Source: Marmoricola endophyticus | Lineage (GTDB): Bacteria; Actinomycetota; Actinomycetes; Propionibacteriales; Nocardioidaceae | DNA length: 64,000 nt | Direction: 5' to 3' | Assembly (NCBI RefSeq): GCF_014644415.1 | Contig: NZ_BMKQ01000001.1 | Location: forward strand, 1,416,861-1,480,860 | In this document: positions 40,285 to 49,873 of the stretch, one piece after another | Position numbering within the stretch: position 1 is the stretch's first letter | Layout of the letters: the number at the start of each line of letters is the position of its first letter | Translations under genes and position numbers: made by a program | The notes under the pieces: generated by a model | Seen by the model: the letters and a program-made list of their open reading frames with translations, nothing else | Told to the model about the DNA's origin: nothing | The model's database searches: none

Positions 40285-43200
40285 TCACCGGAGCAGGGCC
40301 TCGAGGGCCGCGCGGTCGGGGAGGTCGGCAGGGTCGGGGACGACCGTGCGGTCGGTGCGCACGAAGTGGAAGGCCACGCGGACCTGCTCCGGCGGCACGC
40401 CGTGCAGCTCGGCCCAGGCGACGCGGTAGACCGCGAGCTGCCAGGGGTCGGTGCCCGACTCCCGGCCGGTCTTCCAGTCGACGAGCAGGAAGGCACCGTC
40501 GGGCTCCGTGTAGACGGCGTCGATCCGACCACGGACCACCTGACCGGCCAGGACCAGCGAGAACGGCGCCTCCACGGCGAGGGGCACCCGGTCGGCGAAG
40601 CGGCCGGACTCGAAGGCGGCGACCAGCGCCGCCAGGTCGTCCTCGCCGTCGATGCCGGTGTCGGCCCGCCCGGGCAGGTCGTCGGGGTCGAAGAGGTCCT
40701 GCTGGCCGAACCGTGCCTCCACCCAGGCGTGGAAACGGGTGCCGAACCGGGCCTCCGGCGACGGACGCCGGGGCATCGGCCGGGCCAGGTCGCGGGCCAG
40801 CTCCTCGGGGTCCTCGCGCAGCCGCGAGAGCGCCGTGGCCGAGAGGCCCGACGGCAGCGCCACCTCGACGGTCCGCCCCGCCTCGCGCTCCGCCTCGGTG
40901 AGCAGCACGCCGATCGCGGCGTCCCACTCCTCGACGACCGCCCGCTCGACGAGGTCGAGCCCGGAGTCCTCAGGGTCCTCGGATCCCTCGACCTCGCCGG
41001 TCTCGTGCCGGACCCGTTCCACCCGCTCCGCCGCCGACGTACGACGCTCGGCCTCGGCCGTGCGTCCGGTGACCGGCCAGGCGACGTCGGAGTCACCGGC
41101 GTGCAGCGGGTTGGTCTCGTGGGCGGACTCCTCGACCCAGGTGTCCGGCTCCTGGCCCCATCCGGCGATGGTCGTGCGGATGGTCTGCTGGTAGTCGGAG
41201 GGACCGTTGGGCTTGGACCGGCTGTCGCGCCAGTGGTACGACGACACCCACATCCGGTGCCTGGCGCGGGTGAACGCGACGTACGCCAAGCGGAGCTCCT
41301 CCTCGGCCTGGTGCTCCTTGGCGTCGGCCTTCAGCCGGTCGAGGTGCTCCTTGGTGTGCCCACCCAGCCCCGCCAGGTCGCGGGCGTCGCCGCGCAGCGC
41401 GTGCGGGAGCGCTTGTGCCTGGGTGACCCACAGCGGGCGCGAGCGGGTGACCGGGAACCGCTCCCGGACGACGCCCAGGCAGAACACCTCGTCCCACTCC
41501 AGCCCCTTCGCCCGGTGCACGGTGAGCAGCTTGACCGAGTCGCTCTCGGACGGGGTCGCGACGTCGAGTCCCCCGAGGTCGTCCTCGGCCTCGAACCACG
41601 CCAGCAGGGACGGCAGCGACACCTCGCCGTCGACGGCCCGGAACTCGGCCACCGCCTTGACGAACAGGTCGAGGTTCTCGCGCCTGGCCCGCGCCGACTC
41701 GCTGCCCGAGGAGGCGAGCTCGACGTCGATGCCGCAGACGTCGATCACGCGGCGCACCAGGTCCAGCAGCGGCTCCCCGACGTGGCGGCGCAGCTGGCGC
41801 AGCTCGCGGTCGAGCGCGGCGAACCGCGCACGGGCGACCTCGGAGTACGCCGTGTCCTCGCCCAGGTCGGACAGCGCGTCGGCCAGCGCCACCACCTCCG
41901 TCGGGTCGCTGCCCGCCACGGCCTCCTCGAGCGAGGCGGCGAGGTCGACCGGCGGCGAGTCCGGCGGGCCGGTCCGCGCACCATCGCCGGCCAGCTCGCG
42001 GGCGCGGCGGGCCAGCAGGGAGAGGTCCCGCGGCCCGATCGCCCAGCGCGGGCCGGTGAGCAGGGTGAGCAGGCTCGCGTTGGCGGTGAGGTCCTGCAGC
42101 AGCCGCAGCGTGGCCAGCACCTCGGCGACCTCGGGCAGGGCGAGCAGGCCCTGGAGCCCGACGATCTCGACCGGCACCTCGGCCTGCGACAGCGTGTCGA
42201 AGACGTCGGCGGCGTGCTGGTTGTCGCGCAGCAGCACGCCGATCTCGCGCCAGGAGCCGGTCCGGCCGTGAGCAGCCACCACCGCCTCGGCCACCCAGGC
42301 CAGCTCCTCGGGGTAGGTCTCGTGGTTGAGGACGTGCACCTCCCCCTCCGCGGCGCCCGGCGGCGGCTCCAGCGGGCTCACCGAGGGCTGGCTGTCGTAG
42401 AGGCGTCCGGCGATCGTGTTGGCCACCTCGAGGATGTGCCGGTCCGAGCGCCGGTTGACGGTCAGCGGGAGGACCGGCACCTCGGTCGACCCGTCGGCCC
42501 GCGGGAAGTCCCGGCCGAAGCCGAGGATGTTGCTGACCGAGGCGCCGCGCCAGCCGTAGATCGCCTGGTTGGGGTCGCCGACGGCCGTGACCGGGTGTCC
42601 GCGTCCCCGAGCCGGGTCCGGCCCGGAGAACAGCGCCGCCAGCAGCTGGGCCTGGGCCACGGAGGTGTCCTGGTACTCGTCGAGGAGCACCACGCGGTAG
42701 GCCTCGCGCTGCTCCGCACCGACCTGCGGGTGCGCCGCGCTCAGCCGGGCCGCCAGAGCGATCTGGTCGGAGAAGTCCATCAGGCCGAGCTCGGACTTGA
42801 GGTCGCGGTAGGACCCGACCAGTCCCAGCAGCTCGCTGCGCTGGTCGATCACCCCGATCGCCTTGAGGATGTCCGCCCTCGCCCGCTCGGAGGCCAGCGC
42901 GGTCGTGAAACGGTCGCGCTCGGCGGCGTCGTACGCCCGCAGCCGGTCGAGGTCGACCAGGTGCTCGCTCAGCGCGCCGTCGAGCGCCAGCAGGGCCTCG
43001 ATCACGTGCGGCGGGCTGTCGGAGAGGTGCTCGACCGCGCGGGTGTGCCGCGCCACGACCCGGCCCGCGAGCTGGTAGCGGGAGGCGTCGGCCATCAACC
43101 GGGTGTCCGGCTCGTGACCGATCCGCAGACCGTGCTCGGTCAGCAGGGTCGAGGCGAAGGAGTGGTACGTCGCGACCGCCGGCTCCAGTCGCTCACCGTC

Positions 43201-43521
43201 CGCGTCACGGTCGACCTGACCGGACCGCTCCAGGGCTCCCCGCACCCGGCTGCGCAGCTCGGCCGCCGCCTTGGTGGTGAACGTCAGACCGAGCACCTGG
43301 TCGGCGGCGACCTGCCTGGTGGCGACGAGGTAGACGACGCGCGCCGCCATCAGCGAGGTCTTGCCGGACCCGGCGCCGGCGATCACCACGGTCGGCTCCA
43401 GGGGTGCCGAGACCGCGGCCCACTGCTGCGGGCTGACCTCGAACTCGGTGCCCATCACCTCGCGCAGCTCGGCGGGCGAGCCGATCGTCGTCCGGGTCTG
43501 CCGGCTCTCCGCCGCCGTCAC
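40285..43521 (-). CDS. adnB: AdnB subunit of the AdnAB DNA helicase-nuclease
   Basis: 1078 residues: an N-terminal UvrD-type motor (VIAGAGSGKTSLM, LTFTTKAAAELR, LLDEYQDTSVAQ, GDPNQAIYGWRGAS, LTVHRAKGLEWDEVF, VAFTRARHRM) and a C-terminal RecB-type nuclease domain (RFHAWVEARFG, GRIDAVYTEPDG, FLLVDWKTG, QLAVYRVAWAEL). It joins AdnA to resect double-strand breaks for recombination. The GTG start overlaps the stop of adnA by four bases. Lacks the cysteine cluster seen in AdnA. Confidence 0.92.
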   Translation of the reverse strand: MTAAESRQTRTTIGSPAELREVMGTEFEVSPQQWAAVSAPLEPTVVIAGAGSGKTSLMAARVVYLVATRQVAADQVLGLTFTTKAAAELRSRVRGALERSGQVDRDADGERLEPAVATYHSFASTLLTEHGLRIGHEPDTRLMADASRYQLAGRVVARHTRAVEHLSDSPPHVIEALLALDGALSEHLVDLDRLRAYDAAERDRFTTALASERARADILKAIGVIDQRSELLGLVGSYRDLKSELGLMDFSDQIALAARLSAAHPQVGAEQREAYRVVLLDEYQDTSVAQAQLLAALFSGPDPARGRGHPVTAVGDPNQAIYGWRGASVSNILGFGRDFPRADGSTEVPVLPLTVNRRSDRHILEVANTIAGRLYDSQPSVSPLEPPPGAAEGEVHVLNHETYPEELAWVAEAVVAAHGRTGSWREIGVLLRDNQHAADVFDTLSQAEVPVEIVGLQGLLALPEVAEVLATLRLLQDLTANASLLTLLTGPRWAIGPRDLSLLARRARELAGDGARTGPPDSPPVDLAASLEEAVAGSDPTEVVALADALSDLGEDTAYSEVARARFAALDRELRQLRRHVGEPLLDLVRRVIDVCGIDVELASSGSESARARRENLDLFVKAVAEFRAVDGEVSLPSLLAWFEAEDDLGGLDVATPSESDSVKLLTVHRAKGLEWDEVFCLGVVRERFPVTRSRPLWVTQAQALPHALRGDARDLAGLGGHTKEHLDRLKADAKEHQAEEELRLAYVAFTRARHRMWVSSYHWRDSRSKPNGPSDYQQTIRTTIAGWGQEPDTWVEESAHETNPLHAGDSDVAWPVTGRTAEAERRTSAAERVERVRHETGEVEGSEDPEDSGLDLVERAVVEEWDAAIGVLLTEAEREAGRTVEVALPSGLSATALSRLREDPEELARDLARPMPRRPSPEARFGTRFHAWVEARFGQQDLFDPDDLPGRADTGIDGEDDLAALVAAFESGRFADRVPLAVEAPFSLVLAGQVVRGRIDAVYTEPDGAFLLVDWKTGRESGTDPWQLAVYRVAWAELHGVPPEQVRVAFHFVRTDRTVVPDPADLPDRAALEALLR

Positions 43522-46500
43522 CCGAGCACCGACCCGGTGGTCTGCGCCGGGCACATCCGGGTGAACGAGCAGTAGCGGCACTGCGACCCCGGCCGGGCCG
43601 GGAACGACTCGGCGCGGAGGTGACCGACCGCGTCCTCCAGCTGGCGCAGCACGTCGGTACGACCGTCCTCGTCCGGCACCTGCGGCTCCTGGCGCTGGCT
43701 CCTCAGCCGCCCCTTGGTCTCCTGACGCAGGTGCCACAGCTCGGCACCACCCGCGCCCGCCCCGTCGGGCACGACCTCGAGGTCGGCGACGGCGCCGTGG
43801 TCGACGGCGAGCTGGTAGAGCCCGAGCTGCGGGTGGACCGCGACCTCGGCGCCGGTCGGCGCGCTCTTGCCGGTCTTGAGGTCGACGACGACGACGTCGC
43901 CGGCCTCGTCGAGCTCGAGCCGGTCCGCGAAGCCGCGCACCCGCACCACGGTGCCGTCGGGGAGCTCGACGCGGGCCTCGAGCTCCTTCTCGGTGGCGAT
44001 CACGGTACGAGCGCCCTCCCGGTGGTGGTGCTCGATGAACCGGGCGAGCGCCTTGCGCGCCTGCTCCCGCTCGCGGGAGGCCGACCAGGGGGTGCGGAAG
44101 GCCAGCCTCGACCACACGGCGTCGACCTGCTCCATCAGGGCGTCGAGGGTCGCGTCGTCCCCGGTCAGCTCGCCGGAGCCGACCCGGTCGGCGATCGCGT
44201 GGATCACCAGCCCGAAGCCCTGGGCGGAGGTGGTGCCCTCGCGGCCTCCCGCCTCACGCTCGAAGAACCACTTCGCGGGGCACTCCTCCAACGTGGTGAG
44301 CGCCGAGGGCGAGATCGTCACGGGCTCGTCGGCCCGGCGCAACGGTGCGTCGGCCCGGCTGGGCGGGCGCACCCCCCACCAGCGACGGTGGTCGGCGCCG
44401 GGCGCGACCGGGCGTCCGCCGACCTCCACAGCGGCCAGAGCGGCCAGCCGGCGGGCGGCCGCGTCGCGCAGCGCCTCGGAGGCGTCGGGGTCGGCGGTCG
44501 TACGGCGCAGGGTCGCCACCAGACCGGGCAGGGACAGCGGCCTGGCCGGTCGCCCCGCGACGTGGCGCACCTCGACGCCGAGCTCCTCGAGGAAGCGGGA
44601 CGGCACCTCGCCGTCCTCGTCCGCCGAGCGGACCGCCGTGACCAGGAGCTGCTCGCGGGCGCGGGTGCAGGCGACGTAGAACAGCCGCCGCTCCTCCTCC
44701 AGCATCGACCGGGTCGTCGCCGGCGGGACCAGGCCGTCGCGGCCGATCCGGTCGGCACGCAGCAGGCTGGCGCGGCGGCGGAGGTCGGGCCAGCCCTCCT
44801 CCTGGACGTGCGCGACGACGACCAGTCGCCACTCCAGGCCCTTGGAGCGGTGGGCGGTCATCAGCCGCACCGCCGATCCGCGCACCCCCCGGTCGGCGAG
44901 GGTGTCGGCGGGGATCTGCTGGGCGGTCAACGTCTCGAGGAACACCGGCACGCTGGTGTGGCCGCGCTGCTCCTCGGTGTGGGCGGCAGTGTCGAACAGC
45001 GAGCAGATCGCGTCGAGGTCGCGGTGCGCCAGGCGGGCGCCAGGGCCGCCGCCGACCGCGCTGTCGTACAGGCGTCGCGGCCAGGAGGTCCCCGACCAGA
45101 GCTGCCACAGCACGTCCTCCGCGGTGCCACCGGCGTCGAGCCGATCGCGGGCGGCCGCCAGCAGTGCCGCGAAGGCACGCACCTTGGCCGCCGCGGCTCC
45201 GGGAAGATCGGCGCACAGGTCCGGCTCGACCAGCGCCCGGCGCAGGAGCTCGGGCGAGGAGTCCACCGGCGTGCCCGTGGCGGCGGCCTGGACCTGGTCG
45301 TCGAGCGCCGCCTGGACCGGCAGGCCGTCGGCACGGGCGACGCCGCGCAGCGCACGACCCAGCGACCGGACCTCGGTCGCGTCCAGGCCGCACAGCGGGG
45401 AGACCAGCAACGTGTGCGCGCGGACCGCGTCGAGGTGGTCGGGCCGCGAGGTGTCGGTGACGTCGAGGTCGAGCACCGCGCGCAGCGCGGCCAGCAGCGG
45501 CTGCACGGCCGGCTCCGCGACCAGCGGCGTGTCGTCGGAGGCGACCTCGACCGGGACGCCGGCGGCGGCGAGCCCGCGCCGCAGCGCCGGGATCGAGGCG
45601 CGTCCGGACCGCACGAGCACGGCCATGTCGGACCAGTCGACGCCGTCCTCGAGGTGGGCGCGGCGCAGCCGGTCGGCGAGGTGCTCGGTCTCGGCACGGT
45701 CGGTGTCGAAGGTGATCACCTCCGCACGTCCCGGCGTCGCCGCGCCGAGCGCGACCGGTGAGCGGAAGGCTGCCTTGCCCTCCTCGGCGACCGATCCGTG
45801 CAGCGGCAGCCTGGCGGCGACCCGCTGGCTCGCCAGGAGCAGGTGCTCACCGAAGCGGCGGGTCGTCCCGAGCACGACCGTCTCGGCCCGCTCGCCCGAC
45901 GTCTGCGGGAACTGCGCGGGGAAGTCGAGGATGCCGCGCACGTCGGCACCACGGAAGCCGTAGATCGACTGGTGCGGGTCGCCGACCACGACCAGGTCGC
46001 CTCCGTCGCCGGCCAGCTCCCGCAGCAGCGCGACCTGGCTCGGGTCGGTGTCCTGGTACTCGTCGACGAACACGTGGCGGTACCGCTCGCGCAGCTCCTC
46101 GCGGTACCTGCCCGCAAGTGCGACCGCGCGGCGGAGCAGGTCGCCGTAGTCGATGCTGCTGGTCGCGTCGAGGACGTCGAGGTAGCCCGACAGGAACCGG
46201 CCGGCCGCGGAGTACGCCGGCTCGTCCGCGCGCTCCCCCAGGGCGACCAGGTCCTCGGGGTCGACCCCCCGCTCCCGCGCCCGCGAGAGCACCGACGCGA
46301 CCTCGCGCGCGAAGCCCCGGGTCCCGACGGCGGCACGCAGCCCATCGGGCCAACGCACGGCCTCCGGCCCGGTCAGCAGCTCGGCGACGAGCACGTCCTG
46401 CTCCGGGGCCGAGAGGAGGCGCAGCGGGTCGGAGTAGAGCTCGGCCGGCGACTTCGCCCGGACGAGCCCGTACGCGAAGGAGTGGAAGGTCGAGCTGATC

Positions 46501-46796
46501 GCCGCCGAGGTGGTGCGCCCGAGCCGCGTGGTCACGCGGTCGCGCAGCTGCTCGGCGGCCTTGCGGCTGAAGGTCAGTGCGAGCACCGCGCCGGGGTCGG
46601 CCCCGCGGTTCTCCACCCGGTCCACGATCGCCTCGACGAGCGTCGTGGTCTTCCCCGTGCCAGGCCCCGCGAGCACCAGCAGCGGCCCGCCCTCGTGGTC
46701 GACGACCCGCTGCTGGGCGGCGTCGAGGGTCGGCGCCGCCGCACCACGAGTCGCGGAGGGGGTGAGGGAGTACGTCGGACCGGTCATCGCGACCAC
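43518..46796 (-). CDS. adnA: AdnA subunit of the AdnAB DNA helicase-nuclease
   Basis: 1092 residues: an N-terminal motor (LVLAGPGTGKTTTLV, LTFSRKAAEQL, VFVDEYQDTDPSQ, GDPHQSIYGFRGAD, MTAHRSKGLEWRLV, YVACTRAREQLL) and a C-terminal nuclease domain (RGFADRLELDE, VVVDLKTGKSAP, LGLYQLAVDHG). Four cysteines (EECPAKWFFER and SQCRYCSFTRMC) look like the Fe-S ligands of AddB/AdnA-type nucleases. GTG at 46796 or ATG at 46787 is the start. It is the first gene of the adnA-adnB unit, with gene order adnA then adnB. Confidence 0.9.
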   Translation of the reverse strand: MVAMTGPTYSLTPSATRGAAAPTLDAAQQRVVDHEGGPLLVLAGPGTGKTTTLVEAIVDRVENRGADPGAVLALTFSRKAAEQLRDRVTTRLGRTTSAAISSTFHSFAYGLVRAKSPAELYSDPLRLLSAPEQDVLVAELLTGPEAVRWPDGLRAAVGTRGFAREVASVLSRARERGVDPEDLVALGERADEPAYSAAGRFLSGYLDVLDATSSIDYGDLLRRAVALAGRYREELRERYRHVFVDEYQDTDPSQVALLRELAGDGGDLVVVGDPHQSIYGFRGADVRGILDFPAQFPQTSGERAETVVLGTTRRFGEHLLLASQRVAARLPLHGSVAEEGKAAFRSPVALGAATPGRAEVITFDTDRAETEHLADRLRRAHLEDGVDWSDMAVLVRSGRASIPALRRGLAAAGVPVEVASDDTPLVAEPAVQPLLAALRAVLDLDVTDTSRPDHLDAVRAHTLLVSPLCGLDATEVRSLGRALRGVARADGLPVQAALDDQVQAAATGTPVDSSPELLRRALVEPDLCADLPGAAAAKVRAFAALLAAARDRLDAGGTAEDVLWQLWSGTSWPRRLYDSAVGGGPGARLAHRDLDAICSLFDTAAHTEEQRGHTSVPVFLETLTAQQIPADTLADRGVRGSAVRLMTAHRSKGLEWRLVVVAHVQEEGWPDLRRRASLLRADRIGRDGLVPPATTRSMLEEERRLFYVACTRAREQLLVTAVRSADEDGEVPSRFLEELGVEVRHVAGRPARPLSLPGLVATLRRTTADPDASEALRDAAARRLAALAAVEVGGRPVAPGADHRRWWGVRPPSRADAPLRRADEPVTISPSALTTLEECPAKWFFEREAGGREGTTSAQGFGLVIHAIADRVGSGELTGDDATLDALMEQVDAVWSRLAFRTPWSASREREQARKALARFIEHHHREGARTVIATEKELEARVELPDGTVVRVRGFADRLELDEAGDVVVVDLKTGKSAPTGAEVAVHPQLGLYQLAVDHGAVADLEVVPDGAGAGGAELWHLRQETKGRLRSQRQEPQVPDEDGRTDVLRQLEDAVGHLRAESFPARPGSQCRYCSFTRMCPAQTTGSVLG

Positions 46797-46863
46797 TCAA
46801 GCAGCCGCCACCGACACCCGCCGACCGGGCACTCGCGGCACGCGCCGCGTACTCCCACCTCGG

Positions 46864-49173
46864 TCAGCGGGCGTGGGCACCCGCCTCGTGCCTGCCGCGG
46901 GGGTCGCCGTCCTCGCCGGTACGGCCGTCAGCGCCGTCGGCCGCCACGGGCGGGGCGAGGTCACCGTCGAGGTGGCGGCTCAGCGACTCGCCCTCGACGT
47001 CGAGGTCGGGCAGCGCCCGGTCGAGCCAGGAGGGGAGCCACCACATGTGCCTGCCCAGCAGCGCCATGAACGCCGGGACCAGCGTCATGCGTACGAGGAA
47101 CGCGTCGGCGAGGACACCGACGGCCAGACCGAACCCGATCGACTTCACGATCGCGTTGTCGCCGAGCGCGAAGCTCCCGAAGACCCCGATCATGATCGCC
47201 GCCGCCGCCGTGACGACGCGTGCGCCGTACTGGAAGCCGTGGACGACGGCGCCCACCGCCTCGCGGCCGTGGACGTACTCCTCGCGCATCCGGGACACGA
47301 GGAAGACCTCGTAGTCCATCGCGAGACCGAACAGGATGCCGGTCAGCAGCAGCGGGAGCAGGAACAGCACGGGCCCGGACTTGTCCACGCCGACGAGATC
47401 GGCGAGCCAGCCCCACTGGAAGACCGCGACCGTCGCGCCGAGCGAGACGCCCACGGAGATCAGGAAGCCGACGACCGCCTTGAGCGGGACCAGGATCGAG
47501 CGGAAGACGACCATCAGCAGCAGGAACGCGAAGCCGACCACCACGATCAGGTACTTCGGGAAGGCGTCCGCGAGGGAGGCGGAGATGTCCACACCGAGCG
47601 CGGTCTGCCCCGTCACCAGCACCCGCGAGCCTCCCGGCGCCGCGTCCCCGCCCACGGTGGAGCGGATCTCGTCGACCAGGTCCTGGGTGCCCGCCGCGGA
47701 CGGGCCGCTCTTCGGGATCACGGTCACGAGGGCGTACTGCGCCTGCGAGAGCTGCTGCTGGTACGCCGCCACCGCGCGCTGGTCCTTCGGGTCGGTGACC
47801 GGCGGCACCACCGCGGCGACATCGGTCTCGATCGTGCCCAGCCGGGACACGACGGTGCTGACCGCACCGGCCGGGTCGGCGGCGTCCTTGGTGTCCACGA
47901 CGACCAGCAGCGGGCCGTTCGTCCCGGCCCCGAAGTTCTCGGCGATCAGGTCGTAGGCGACCCGGGTCTGGCTGCCGTCGGGTGCCGTCCCGTCGTCGGG
48001 CAGGGCCAGCCGCATCGAGGCGACGGGGATGGCCACCACGCCGGCCACGACCAGGCCGGTGACCAGGGTCAGGGCGCGGTGCCTGGTCACCAGGTCGGCC
48101 CAGCGCCGGCCGTTGGTGCGGCGGCCGGACTTGTCCTCGGGGTCCCGGGCGGACAGGAACGGCACCCTGCCCCAGCCGATCCGCTTGCCGGTGAACCCGA
48201 AGAGCGCGGGCAGCATCGTGAGCGCGATCAGCACGGCGACCGCGACCGTGGCGGCCGCGGCCACCCCCATCTCGGTGAGGAAGCTGATGTTCACCACCGC
48301 GAGGCCGGCGAGCGCGATGATCACGGTCAGACCGGCGAAGACCACCGCCGTCCCGGCCGTGCCCACGGCGCGCCCGGCCGCCTCCTCGTGGCTGCGGCCG
48401 AGGAAGAGCTCGTGACGGTAGCGGGAGACGATGAACAGCGCGTAGTCGATGCCGACCGCCAGCCCGAGCATCGTGGCGAGGATCGGGGTCGTCGAGCCGA
48501 GGTCCATGAACCCGGTGAGCGTGGTGATCCCCAGGACCCCGATGCCCACGCCGATCAGCGCCGTGAGCAGCGGCATGCCGGCGACCAGCAGCGCCCCGAA
48601 GGTGATCACCAGCACGACGATCGCGACGATCACACCGAGCAGCTCGGTGGTGCCCGTCTCCGGGATGGCCTGCAGGGCGTCGCCGCCGATCGCGACTGTC
48701 AGCCCGGCGTCGCGGGCCGCGTCCGGGGCGTCCTCCAACGCGCTCTTGTCTGCCTCGGTGAGCTCGACCGAGGTCTTCGAGTAGGAGATCGAGGAGTACG
48801 CCGTGCGGCCGTCCTTCGAGACGGTGCCGGTCGTGTACGGGTCGGTCGAGGAGACCACGTCGTCGGTCTTGGCCGCGGCGATCGCGTCGAGCACGAGCTG
48901 CTTGTTCGCGCCGGTGTCCAGGCGCTGCCCCTCGGGGGCCTGGAACACCACGCGAGCGGTCGCGCCGTCCGGCGCCGCCTGCGGGGACCGCTCCTTGATC
49001 AGGCTGAAGGCCTGGGTGGACTCGATGCCGGGGAGGTCGAACTGGTCCGAGGTCGGGCCCTTGAGGGTGGCCGCGCCCACGCCCATCACGATCAGCAGAC
49101 CCAGCCACAGCGAGGCGACGAGACGACGACGCCGGAAGCTCCAGCGACCGAGGCGGTAGAGGTACCAGGACAT
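46864..49173 (-). CDS. MMPL-family RND transporter
   Basis: 769 residues with two six-helix halves, each beginning with one helix, a large extracytoplasmic loop, and then a helix bundle. Landmarks are LGLAVGIDYALFIVSRYR in the first half and LFGLAMDYEVFLVSRMREEY in the second, the MMPL signature in both. It exports lipids or small hydrophobic compounds with proton motive force. ATG at 49173 has TAGGAG upstream. It follows the TetR gene by 11 bases, so the two form one regulated operon. Confidence 0.88.
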   Translation of the reverse strand: MSWYLYRLGRWSFRRRRLVASLWLGLLIVMGVGAATLKGPTSDQFDLPGIESTQAFSLIKERSPQAAPDGATARVVFQAPEGQRLDTGANKQLVLDAIAAAKTDDVVSSTDPYTTGTVSKDGRTAYSSISYSKTSVELTEADKSALEDAPDAARDAGLTVAIGGDALQAIPETGTTELLGVIVAIVVLVITFGALLVAGMPLLTALIGVGIGVLGITTLTGFMDLGSTTPILATMLGLAVGIDYALFIVSRYRHELFLGRSHEEAAGRAVGTAGTAVVFAGLTVIIALAGLAVVNISFLTEMGVAAAATVAVAVLIALTMLPALFGFTGKRIGWGRVPFLSARDPEDKSGRRTNGRRWADLVTRHRALTLVTGLVVAGVVAIPVASMRLALPDDGTAPDGSQTRVAYDLIAENFGAGTNGPLLVVVDTKDAADPAGAVSTVVSRLGTIETDVAAVVPPVTDPKDQRAVAAYQQQLSQAQYALVTVIPKSGPSAAGTQDLVDEIRSTVGGDAAPGGSRVLVTGQTALGVDISASLADAFPKYLIVVVGFAFLLLMVVFRSILVPLKAVVGFLISVGVSLGATVAVFQWGWLADLVGVDKSGPVLFLLPLLLTGILFGLAMDYEVFLVSRMREEYVHGREAVGAVVHGFQYGARVVTAAAAIMIGVFGSFALGDNAIVKSIGFGLAVGVLADAFLVRMTLVPAFMALLGRHMWWLPSWLDRALPDLDVEGESLSRHLDGDLAPPVAADGADGRTGEDGDPRGRHEAGAHAR

Positions 49174-49184
49174 GGGCTGAGCTC

Positions 49185-49757
49185 CTAAGCGGGCGTGTGG
49201 GTGAGCGTCGGGACCAGCACGGCGTCGAGGTAGCCGAGCAGGTAGTCGTCCTCGACGTGCTCGTCCTCGAGCACGCTGCGCAGGACGAAGGGGGCGATGA
49301 GGACCAGGTCGGCGAAGCCGAGGGCGGGGTTGTCGGCGGCGACCTCGCCGCGTCGTACGGCGCGCTCGACGACGGTCTGCAGACGTTCCCGCAGCGCCGA
49401 GACGACGCGGTCGCGGCACGCGTTGCGCAGCTCCTCGTCGGACTTCACCGCGTGGAGCACGGCGCCGATGAGGTCGGCCTCGGCCTCGATCCGGGTCGAG
49501 CGACCGGTGACCAGGGCGGCGAGGTCCGAGCGCAGCGAGCCGGTGTCGGAGGGCACCTCGTCGCTGACCGCGAGGTGGCGCAGCGCCTCGACGACCAGCG
49601 TCGACTTCGAGCCCCACTGACGGTAGAGCGTGGCCTTGCTGGAGCTGGTCGCCTCGGCGACCTGGTCCATGGTGATCCGCTCGAAGCCGTGCTCGGCGAC
49701 CAGCGCGAGGGTGCCGCGGAACAGCTCGTCGAGCCGCTCGGCCGTCAGCCTGGTCAT
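49185..49757 (-). CDS. TetR-family regulator of the MMPL transporter
   Basis: 190 residues with a TetR helix-turn-helix (LDELFRGTLALVAEHGF, ITMDQVAEATSSSKATLYRQW) and an all-helical ligand domain. ATG at 49757 is preferred, since a purine-rich GGGGAGG stands close upstream. It precedes the MMPL gene and is preceded by two overlapping palindromes, its likely operators, so it should repress its own operon until a drug or lipid binds. Confidence 0.87.
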   Translation of the reverse strand: MTRLTAERLDELFRGTLALVAEHGFERITMDQVAEATSSSKATLYRQWGSKSTLVVEALRHLAVSDEVPSDTGSLRSDLAALVTGRSTRIEAEADLIGAVLHAVKSDEELRNACRDRVVSALRERLQTVVERAVRRGEVAADNPALGFADLVLIAPFVLRSVLEDEHVEDDYLLGYLDAVLVPTLTHTPA

Positions 49758-49778
49758 CACCCTCCCCTGGGGTCGTGC

Positions 49779-49812
49779 CGAAACGACATCGTTTCGAAAC
49801 GGAACAGTTTCG
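49779..49812. promoter_or_regulatory. Two overlapping TetR operator palindromes
   Basis: CGAAACGACATCGTTTCG (49779-49796) is a perfect inverted repeat; CGAAACGGAACAGTTTCG (49795-49812) repeats the arms CGAAAC/GTTTCG. The two share two bases and lie 22 bases upstream of the TetR start, covering the promoter region. Confidence 0.7.
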
Positions 49813-49873
49813 ATCTTAGAGCCGTCCGGCGAGCCCGCCAACCAGGAGACGCCGGGTGTGGGCGAGAACACGC

